The translations under genes and the position numbers were made by a program. A stretch of 6,176 nucleotides of DNA from Desulfuromusa sp. (GTDB taxonomy: Bacteria; Desulfobacterota; Desulfuromonadia; Desulfuromonadales; Geopsychrobacteraceae). Location: positions 1-6,176 of the forward strand of contig JAOZMV010000099.1 in assembly GCA_029934095.1 (NCBI GenBank), written 5' to 3'. A model generated the notes under the pieces. That model was not told where the DNA came from, searched no databases, and was given only the letters and a program-made list of their open reading frames with translations. Shown in pieces: positions 1-4,970 of the stretch. Numbering within the stretch: the first letter of the stretch is position 1; every line of letters starts with the position of its first letter.

Positions 1-2
1 CC

Positions 3-104
3 CTGATCGTCGTTGCTCAACTGGTTCCTGCTGTATTGACCCTGTTCGGTATGACTAAAGCTGCTGTTCAAGGATCTCGCAAGACGGTTGCTGTAAAGAA
101 CTAA
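3..104 (+). CDS. C-terminal fragment of an unidentified, probably membrane-associated protein
   Basis: The frame is open from the left edge of the window and ends at TAA 102-104, leaving 33 residues. The visible part starts with a hydrophobic stretch of about 20 residues (LIVVAQLVPAVLTLFGM) followed by a basic tail (K, R, K, K) ending in KN. That pattern fits the last membrane helix of an integral membrane protein with a positively charged end. I do not recognise the family and too little is present to name it. The gene is truncated by the window, so its start lies outside. It is followed after 19 bases by the palindrome at 124-170, which may end its transcript. A chance open frame is possible because only 100 bases are seen, but the composition looks coding. 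Confidence 0.55.
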   Translation: MIVVAQLVPAVLTLFGMTKAAVQGSRKTVAVKN

Positions 105-123
105 ACAAAAGCGAAAAACAGTT

Positions 124-170
124 AAACGCAAAGCGGGGACAGAATTCAATTCTGTCCCCGCTTTGCGTTT
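124..170. repeat. 23-bp perfect inverted repeat, possible REP-like element and two-way terminator
   Basis: Positions 124-146 and 148-170 are exact reverse complements, separated by one base (C147). Each arm contains the core GGGGACAGAATT / AATTCTGTCCCC flanked by AAACGCAAAGC / GCTTTGCGTTT. It sits between two convergent genes (one ending at 104, the other at 193), so its RNA hairpin could stop transcription from both sides. On the minus strand the stem is followed by AACTGTTTTT, a weak U-rich tract. The GGGGACAG...CTGTCCCC core resembles palindromes that accompany REP-associated tyrosine transposases (RAYT, Y1_Tnp) in other genomes. That link is from memory and no transposase is present here. 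The symmetry is certain; the role is inferred. Confidence 0.8.
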
Positions 171-192
171 GAACCCCCGAACCAGAAAAATA

Positions 193-690
193 TTACTGTT
201 TCTTCTGTAGCTCTCCTTTTGAATAAACTCCCTCAACCAGACATTCTTCATCAGCCTCAGACAGGAACAAGGTCCCGGTCCCATCTTCGTTGATCTGTAA
301 ACGGGCTTGCATATCATCAACCAGGCTAAAACAGCCATTGGTCTTCAATGCCATATTTTTAGCCACAAGCCCATACCAGTTATCATCCTCCCGGCTGACC
401 TTTATCAGGTATTCCCCGGCATCCAGCTGGGTATGGCCGTAAATTATTTTGACGTCACATTTCAATCCCGATGCAGAGAAGGTTATCTCTCCGCTGTCAC
501 CTTCCATCTGCAGTAGCGCGGCCGCGGTACTTGAACTCTCAAGGCAGTATTCGGTTTGAATATATATTTTCTCAACTTCTGCCCAGTAGAGGTTTCCCCC
601 TTTTCGCACCACGTTAATTTGATGCTCCAGTGCAAACAGGGGCGACCCACCTATCAGGATAGATAAAAGAACCACTACCGTAATTTTCAT
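193..690 (-). CDS. hypothetical secreted protein with four cysteines
   Basis: The product is a 165-residue protein of unknown function. The start at 690 is chosen over the upstream GTG at 741 for two reasons. AAAGGAG lies 5 bases before ATG 690, and the protein then begins with a clean Sec signal peptide (MKITVVVLLSILIGG...LFA, likely cleaved near residue 20). The GTG version would bury that signal behind 17 polar residues and has no ribosome binding site. There is no lipobox, so the mature protein should be periplasmic or secreted. It contains four cysteines (in EYC, LKC, NGC and EEC), enough for two disulfides, and is otherwise beta-rich and polar. It lies 47 bases downstream of the metallo-hydrolase gene on the same strand and is probably co-transcribed with it. 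I recognise no family. Confidence 0.8.
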   Translation of the reverse strand: MKITVVVLLSILIGGSPLFALEHQINVVRKGGNLYWAEVEKIYIQTEYCLESSSTAAALLQMEGDSGEITFSASGLKCDVKIIYGHTQLDAGEYLIKVSREDDNWYGLVAKNMALKTNGCFSLVDDMQARLQINEDGTGTLFLSEADEECLVEGVYSKGELQKKQ

Positions 691-695
691 AATTT

Positions 696-702
696 CTCCT
701 TT
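696..702 (-). promoter_or_regulatory. ribosome binding site deciding the start at 690
   Basis: AAAGGAG on the minus strand, 5 bases from ATG 690. It supports the shorter start of the secreted hypothetical protein over the GTG at 741, which would overlap the stop of the preceding gene by four bases but has no Shine-Dalgarno sequence. Confidence 0.8.
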
Positions 703-737
703 TATTTGAGCAAGATCTTCTGTGCTAAAGGACCTCT

Positions 738-1496
738 TCACAGGAGGTCTATTCTCTCTCCATCATTGAGGGTCTCCAGTTCTAACTGATCAATTTTTGC
801 AAGCACAGTCGGCCCCATATGGGTGAGCAGAAGCCTTTGACAGCCCAACTGTTTTCTCTTTTGCAACAGAGTTAAATAATCCAGATGCGAAGGAACTGGC
901 TGGTCATAAGCAAAACATTCAGCGATCAAAATATCACTCCCTTGCGCCAGGGGGATCAAGCTCTCAGTCCATTCCGTGTCACCCGTATAACTGACAACCT
1001 TCCCAGCCACCTCAACACGTAATCCATAGACATGCTGACTGCTGCCATGCTTGACCTGAAAACATTCAATCTGTGCGGAATTTATCTGTAACGGCTTGTT
1101 TGGATCCAGCAATCGATATTCAATTGGAAAGTTAAGTTTCTGACCGAAAACTCCCGGGTAAAGTACTTCTGCTACAGCCTCAACTCGCTGCTGTAATCCC
1201 GGCGGCCCGATCAGGGTCAAAGGTCTGCTTCGCTGGCTGACATACTTCCCTTCCAGTAACAAGAAGGGAATTCCGCCAAAATGATCGCCATGAAGATGGC
1301 TGATAACAACGGTATCAATTTCAGCTGGATTGATCCCACAACGTTGCATTCCGATCAGGCTGGAACAGCCGCAATCAAGTAATATCTGTTCGCCGGCAGC
1401 AGCAAGATGAAAACAGCTGTTCAAGCGTCCGCCACTTCCAAATGCATCCCCGGTTCCAACACAACAAAGAGAGACTGGAATAGTTGCCATAGTCAT
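738..1496 (-). CDS. MBL-fold metallo-hydrolase, RNase Z-like
   Basis: A 252-residue metallo-beta-lactamase-fold hydrolase, probably cytoplasmic because it has no signal peptide. The di-zinc site is complete: HLHGDH at residues 67-72, a histidine at 150 (QVKH), the aspartate of SYTGDTE at 173, a histidine at 204 (SHLD) and a final histidine at 226 (LTHMG). The N-terminal GTGDAFGSGGR loop and the SYTGDT motif are typical of the RNase Z/phosphodiesterase branch. It is shorter than canonical RNase Z (about 300 residues), and I see no clear tRNA-binding exosite arm, so the substrate is unknown. Candidates are a cyclic nucleotide, lactone or other phosphodiester. Two starts are possible, ATG 1496 and ATG 1490. 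The GAAAGGGG sequence upstream is only two bases from the first but eight from the second, so 1490 (250 residues) may be the true start. Confidence 0.88.
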   Translation of the reverse strand: MTMATIPVSLCCVGTGDAFGSGGRLNSCFHLAAAGEQILLDCGCSSLIGMQRCGINPAEIDTVVISHLHGDHFGGIPFLLLEGKYVSQRSRPLTLIGPPGLQQRVEAVAEVLYPGVFGQKLNFPIEYRLLDPNKPLQINSAQIECFQVKHGSSQHVYGLRVEVAGKVVSYTGDTEWTESLIPLAQGSDILIAECFAYDQPVPSHLDYLTLLQKRKQLGCQRLLLTHMGPTVLAKIDQLELETLNDGERIDLL

Positions 1497-1545
1497 TTCC
1501 CCTTTCTCTTACAGACCCGCCGACAGTAACAACTCAACAATTTCA

Positions 1546-1574
1546 TTTCCACCACATAAACATGATACTATAAA
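1546..1574 (+). promoter_or_regulatory. candidate sigma-70 promoter of the antiporter gene
   Basis: TTTCCA (1546-1551) and TATAAA (1569-1574) are 17 bases apart, matching the -35 and -10 consensus at 4/6 and 5/6. Transcription would begin near 1581, about 40 bases before ATG 1622. The overlapping TGATACTAT at 1563-1571 could act as an extended -10 instead. The same bases read on the other strand give TATAGT (1572-1567), a possible -10 for the divergent hydrolase gene, though without a good -35. This is prediction by eye in an AT-rich gap. Confidence 0.35.
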
Positions 1575-1621
1575 AACCATTCGAACACAGAATTGTCACA
1601 ACACTTTAACACCGGGTTGTC

Positions 1622-3358
1622 ATGCCTGCAGATTCTTTTCAAATAATTTACGCACTGGCCATTATCCTGATTGCCGCTCTGATAGGTGGCCGGATTGCCT
1701 CATACTTCCGGATTCCCCGCGTTACTGGTTATCTGCTGGCAGGACTGTTAGTTGGCCCCTCATTTTCTAACTTCTTTAACCTTCCACAGATGCTCTCTCG
1801 CCAGGCATTGCAAGAACTGCAACTGATTTCAGACGTAGCCCTGGCATTGATTCTGATGAACATTGGTGGACAATTACGTACTGAAAATCTACGCCGTTGG
1901 AAGCAGCGAATCTTCATCTTTTCACTGACTGAGGCAATCCTTACCGGCCTGCTGGTGGGCTTTTCCATTTTTGGCGTCAATCAGTTCATGCTGATGTATA
2001 CGATCACCGGGTACAGCCTTGCTCAGACATCCCTGCTGTTTGGTGTCTTTACCGGAACCATCAGCATCGCCACAGCTCCCGCAGCGACCTTGATGGTGGT
2101 ACGTGAGTATGAAGCTGAAGGGCCAATCACCAGATTAGTATTAACTCTGGTGAGTCTGAATAACCTCTTTTCGGTCTTTGCTTTTACCATTGCGGCACAA
2201 TTACTGGTCTCTCCCAACGGGGGATTCCTCTCAATTTTTTATCAACTGAGTACCCCTTTACTGCTGGGTGGTTCGGTCGGCCTCCTGATGTCAATCTGGG
2301 CTCAACGGCTGGAGTTGCCCAGTGAACATAAAATTCTGCTGCTCGGTGGCGTCACCGCAGTTGCCGTTATCAGCCGTTCTCTAGGGCTGGAGCCACTTCT
2401 GTCCTGTATGGCCCTGGGGATGATTCTGGCAGACAGCTCACCCCGTTGGGAGCGACTGCTAAAAGCTCTGAATGAAATTGACTACCCCCTCTATGTCGTG
2501 TTTTTTGTCCTCGCCGGAGCCAACCTCCATATTGACACTCTGGCACATATCGGCCTGCTCGGTGTAACCTATGTTTTTGCCAGAACCTGCGGAAAGCTGG
2601 CCGGAGCCTCTCTTGGCGCCAGCTTGGGGAAATTTGGACAACGTGAACAAACCTGGGTCGGCATGACCTTGCTTGCTCAGGCTGGAATGGCAATCGGACT
2701 GGCAGCAACTCTATCCACGCAATGGCCCGAAGGGGGTCAACTGGTTGAAACAATCATTCTTGGCTCAGTAGTCATCTTTGAGTTGATTGGTCCCTTGGCA
2801 GTTCGCTGCGGATTGGTTAAATCTGGAGAGGTTCCATTACTCTCACTATTGCGTAAACGGGCACCACAGAGTGGCATGGAAGGGTTGCATAGCGTCGCTA
2901 ATCATTTTCGCAGCAATCTTGGACTTCCGGCTGGGCATAAGCTGGAAAATCCGGGTGATATCCTGGTTCGCCATGTTATGCGGCACAATGTTGAAACCAT
3001 CGATCATGGCACACCATTTCAAGAACTCTTAAATATCATCGCCCACAGCCGCTACGACCGATTTCCGGTTGTTGACGATGAGCAAAATTTTGTCGGTATT
3101 ATCAACTATACAGAAATTCGCAACCTCCTTTTTGATCAATCCCTCTCAGGATTATTGGTTGCCCGCGACCTGGTGTCGCTACCACACCACTCTATCCCCC
3201 CCGATATCCCTCTGCGTGAAGCATTAAAAACCCTGCAAAAAAAACGTAATATCAGTTACTTCCCGGTTATTGACCCGGAAGAACCAAAAAAATTACTCGG
3301 CATTCTCAGTCAGAATGATGTCCTTGCAGCATTCAGACAATTAAACCTGGAGAAATAA
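1622..3358 (+). CDS. CPA2-type cation:proton antiporter with C-terminal CBS domain pair
   Basis: A 578-residue inner-membrane protein. Residues 5-398 hold about 12-13 hydrophobic helices of the Na+/H+ exchanger (CPA2, Kef-like) fold. Family marks are RIPRVTGYLLAGLLVGP (30-46), IATAPAATLMVVREYEAEGP (149-168), a conserved FFVLAGANL turn (294-302) and a late AQAGMAIGLA helix (352-361). A cytosolic linker leads to two CBS motifs (about 448-505 and 515-573), which in other proteins bind adenine nucleotides and gate transport. The transported ion cannot be told from sequence. Oddly, the helix-5 ion-binding pair, normally Asp-Asp, reads Asn-Asn (N180-N181), while a basic residue near helix 10 is kept (R321 or K325). 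ATG 1622 has a weak ribosome binding site, but a stop codon lies in frame 15 bases upstream, so this is the first possible ATG. It stands alone, transcribed away from the hydrolase gene. Confidence 0.9.
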   Translation: MPADSFQIIYALAIILIAALIGGRIASYFRIPRVTGYLLAGLLVGPSFSNFFNLPQMLSRQALQELQLISDVALALILMNIGGQLRTENLRRWKQRIFIFSLTEAILTGLLVGFSIFGVNQFMLMYTITGYSLAQTSLLFGVFTGTISIATAPAATLMVVREYEAEGPITRLVLTLVSLNNLFSVFAFTIAAQLLVSPNGGFLSIFYQLSTPLLLGGSVGLLMSIWAQRLELPSEHKILLLGGVTAVAVISRSLGLEPLLSCMALGMILADSSPRWERLLKALNEIDYPLYVVFFVLAGANLHIDTLAHIGLLGVTYVFARTCGKLAGASLGASLGKFGQREQTWVGMTLLAQAGMAIGLAATLSTQWPEGGQLVETIILGSVVIFELIGPLAVRCGLVKSGEVPLLSLLRKRAPQSGMEGLHSVANHFRSNLGLPAGHKLENPGDILVRHVMRHNVETIDHGTPFQELLNIIAHSRYDRFPVVDDEQNFVGIINYTEIRNLLFDQSLSGLLVARDLVSLPHHSIPPDIPLREALKTLQKKRNISYFPVIDPEEPKKLLGILSQNDVLAAFRQLNLEK

Positions 3359-3397
3359 AAATAGCAGCGCAGCCTCAATAGGCCACCCTGCTATTTT
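3358..3397. terminator. bidirectional hairpin terminator between convergent genes
   Basis: AAAATAGCAG (3358-3367) pairs with CTGCTATTTT (3388-3397), and inside the loop GCCT (3372-3375) pairs with AGGC (3380-3383) around CAAT. The hairpin starts at the last base of the antiporter stop codon and lies 25 bases beyond the cpoB stop. On the minus strand the stem runs into TTTTTATTT, a good U tract; on the plus strand the U run (TTTT) is part of the stem. It can therefore serve both genes, better for cpoB. Confidence 0.7.
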
Positions 3398-3422
3398 AAT
3401 CATGATTATCAGTCTGGTGAGT

Positions 3423-4223
3423 TCAGTTTTTTTCTAAATACTTTTTCGCCGGATTGACTTGTGGCGAATCAGGATATTCCTCTATCAACTTCTGCATTGT
3501 TGTCTTGGCATTTTCTCCATCTCCCAGGGCATTAAAAGCCAGGGCCTGTTTGAGCATCGCTGCAGAGGCCTTGGCATTGGAGGGATATTTACTGATAACA
3601 TCCTGAAACTGCAAAATTGCTGATTCGTACTGCTTTTCACCATAAAAAGATTCACCTATCCAGTAAAGAGCGTTGATATATAAATCATGTTCCGGGTATT
3701 TCTTGATAAAGGACTCCAGCATTTCGCGTCCTTCAGCAAATTTTTTCTGGTTTCGAATTAATTCAAGGGCATTCTGGTAGAGTTGTTCTGCGGTCAGTAC
3801 CGGTTCCTTGTTTTGCTCTGTCGGTTGCAGAGGCTGCACCATTGTCGTTTGTCTGGAAGCTTGCTGTTCCAACTCTTCGACCCGACTGGAAAGGGAACTC
3901 AGCTGTAATCCCATATCATCTTTGATCAATTCCAACTCATCGATTAGTGTCCGGTTATCCCGACCTAAATCATCCATTCGACCATTAATCGACTGAAACT
4001 CCACCCGTAGATTATCAAGTCCCGCCTGTAACTCAGCAACCTGACGCTGTTGCGTGTCGCCACCGGCCTTTTCAGATTGTGAGGTCTCCACCTCCTGCAC
4101 TTCCAGGCGAGCCAGACGGCGCTTCATTTGTTCCAGGTCATTATCCATTCGCAACTGATTCTCATTTGGGGGGACACACCCGGCCAGTAACAATAAACTC
4201 GACACTATTAATATGAAGCGCAT
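3423..4223 (-). CDS. cpoB: Tol-Pal cell division coordinator CpoB (YbgF), lipoprotein form
   Basis: A 266-residue envelope protein. In E. coli CpoB binds TolA and links peptidoglycan synthesis to outer-membrane constriction during division. Seen here: a lipoprotein signal (MRFILIVSSLLLLAGC, lipidated Cys16, Val at +2 consistent with outer-membrane sorting), a heptad-rich coiled coil (about 22-122), a Gln/Pro linker (about 125-142) and three TPR units (about 145-178, 182-215, 219-252) with the family's KYP turns. The order tolB-pal-cpoB is the conserved one. The start at 4223 is chosen because GGGAGG lies 7 bases upstream and the lipoprotein signal then sits at the N terminus. An in-frame ATG at 4265 lies inside the terminator loop and would bury the signal. 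The lipobox is unlike soluble E. coli CpoB. An intrinsic terminator separates it from pal. Confidence 0.9.
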   Translation of the reverse strand: MRFILIVSSLLLLAGCVPPNENQLRMDNDLEQMKRRLARLEVQEVETSQSEKAGGDTQQRQVAELQAGLDNLRVEFQSINGRMDDLGRDNRTLIDELELIKDDMGLQLSSLSSRVEELEQQASRQTTMVQPLQPTEQNKEPVLTAEQLYQNALELIRNQKKFAEGREMLESFIKKYPEHDLYINALYWIGESFYGEKQYESAILQFQDVISKYPSNAKASAAMLKQALAFNALGDGENAKTTMQKLIEEYPDSPQVNPAKKYLEKN

Positions 4224-4230
4224 TGGATAA

Positions 4231-4236
4231 CCTCCC
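4231..4236 (-). promoter_or_regulatory. ribosome binding site deciding the cpoB start
   Basis: GGGAGG on the minus strand, 7 bases from ATG 4223. It fixes the cpoB start at the beginning of the lipoprotein signal rather than at the upstream ATG 4265. Confidence 0.8.
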
Positions 4237-4249
4237 GGAAACCTGAAAC

Positions 4250-4281
4250 AAAAAAGGCCGCTCATTTTTTGCTGAGCGGCC
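4250..4281 (-). terminator. intrinsic terminator between pal and cpoB
   Basis: Read on the minus strand, GGCCGCTCA (4281-4273) and TGAGCGGCC (4264-4256) form a perfect 9-bp GC-rich stem around the loop GCAAAAAA, followed at once by six T residues (4255-4250). This is a textbook Rho-independent terminator, 21 bases after the pal stop and 26 bases before the cpoB start. It would cut transcription from pal and lower, or condition, cpoB expression by read-through. I see no obvious competing antiterminator hairpin in the short gap. Confidence 0.85.
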
Positions 4282-4302
4282 CCGATTGATTACAAATACA
4301 GA

Positions 4303-4860
4303 TTAACGCTTAACTTTAAAATTAGCACGGCGATTTTTAGCCCAAGCTTCCTTGGTACGGGCAGAATCGATAGGCATCTCTTCACCATAAGAGATAACAC
4401 TCATGCGATCAGCAGCAACACCGAGAGAAATGAGATAATCCTTGGTAGCTAAGGCGCGTTTCTCACCCAGTGCCAAGTTATATTCGTCAGAACCACGCTC
4501 ATCACAATGCCCTTCGACCAGAATTTTAATCGCAGGAGCAGCTCTCAACAAACCAGCATTGCTTACCAGAGTACTTTTAGCAGTAGCAGTCAGAACGTAC
4601 TGGTCGAAATCAAAATGAATTGTTTCCAAACCTTTGGAAGCAGCACGTTCGGCAGATCTTGCAGCAGCGGCAGCATCATAAGCGGAAGTATCCGTAACGG
4701 CTTGCTCAGTAACAGCGGCAGGTTGCTGTTGTTCCGGCATGACTTCAACCTGAGTCGGTTCTGCGGGTTGTTCATCAACCGGTTTTTTAGCACACCCCGA
4801 AGCCAACAGGGTCAGGGCAAAGAGCATCACCACCAAACGGGTAATGTTAGATTTCAACAT
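4303..4860 (-). CDS. pal: peptidoglycan-associated lipoprotein Pal
   Basis: A 185-residue outer-membrane lipoprotein that anchors the membrane to peptidoglycan and interacts with TolB and TolA. Seen here: a signal peptide with lipobox LASGC (lipidated Cys23); a flexible Pro/Gln/Glu/Ala-rich tether (about 25-75); and an OmpA_C domain (about 79-185) starting at IHFDFDQ. The domain carries the family signature EGHCDERGSDEYNLALGEKR. D120 and R135 are 15 residues apart, exactly as D271 and R286 are in E. coli OmpA, where they bind diaminopimelate, so binding should be intact. The C-terminal KNRRANFKVKR is also typical. ATG 4860 has AAAGGAG 9 bases upstream. It follows tolB after 110 bases holding a candidate promoter of its own and is followed by a strong terminator, so pal could be made as a single-gene transcript as well as with tolB. 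Confidence 0.96.
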   Translation of the reverse strand: MLKSNITRLVVMLFALTLLASGCAKKPVDEQPAEPTQVEVMPEQQQPAAVTEQAVTDTSAYDAAAAARSAERAASKGLETIHFDFDQYVLTATAKSTLVSNAGLLRAAPAIKILVEGHCDERGSDEYNLALGEKRALATKDYLISLGVAADRMSVISYGEEMPIDSARTKEAWAKNRRANFKVKR

Positions 4861-4869
4861 GATAAGTCA

Positions 4870-4876
4870 CTCCTTT
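4870..4876 (-). promoter_or_regulatory. pal ribosome binding site, overlapped by a four-codon frame
   Basis: AAAGGAG on the minus strand, 9 bases before ATG 4860. It lies inside a tiny open frame, ATG CGA AAG GAG TGA (4881-4867), and abuts a short palindrome, TCGCA-AA-TGCGA on the minus strand (4887-4876). Translation of the tiny frame or folding of the palindrome could in principle affect access to the site; both are too small to be more than a note. Confidence 0.7.
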
Positions 4877-4917
4877 CGCATTTGCGATAAATTTAAAAAA
4901 ATCCAACTATCTGCGTC

Positions 4918-4945
4918 ATTATACAGAAGACCAACAGAAAAACAA
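4918..4945 (-). promoter_or_regulatory. candidate sigma-70 promoter for pal
   Basis: On the minus strand a perfect TATAAT (4923-4918) stands 16 bases after TTGTTT (4945-4940, 3/6 match to the -35). Transcription would start near 4911 and give pal a leader of about 50 bases rich in T and A. The position, between tolB and pal, is sensible for separate expression of an abundant lipoprotein. The weak -35 keeps confidence moderate. Confidence 0.5.
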
Positions 4946-4970
4946 CACCCGTTTACAGGAAAACCCTCTC

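Noticed and set aside
307..516. 69-codon plus-strand open frame opposite the secreted hypothetical protein
   Set aside because: No ribosome binding site or recognisable motif, while the minus-strand frame has a signal peptide and a good ribosome binding site.
691..741. GTG start at 741 for the secreted protein, overlapping the hydrolase stop by four bases
   Set aside because: Overlaps of this kind can mean translational coupling, but there is no Shine-Dalgarno before it and it would bury a clear signal peptide.
731..749. Small hairpin GACCTC-TTCACAG-GAGGTC at the end of the hydrolase gene
   Set aside because: A 6-bp stem with no U tract, overlapping the stop codon; too weak to call a terminator.
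2370..2753. 127-codon minus-strand open frame inside the antiporter gene
   Set aside because: It is antisense to a well-conserved coding region, its composition is odd (Arg/Pro/Gln/Ser rich) and it has no family signature; it is a shadow of the real gene.
4224..4265. N-terminal extension of cpoB from ATG 4265
   Set aside because: That ATG lies at the edge of the terminator loop, has no ribosome binding site, and would place 14 residues before the lipoprotein signal.
4507..4890. 127-codon plus-strand open frame opposite pal
   Set aside because: It lies antisense to Pal, with Ser/Phe/Arg-rich low-complexity translation caused by the Ala/Glu/Lys codons of pal.
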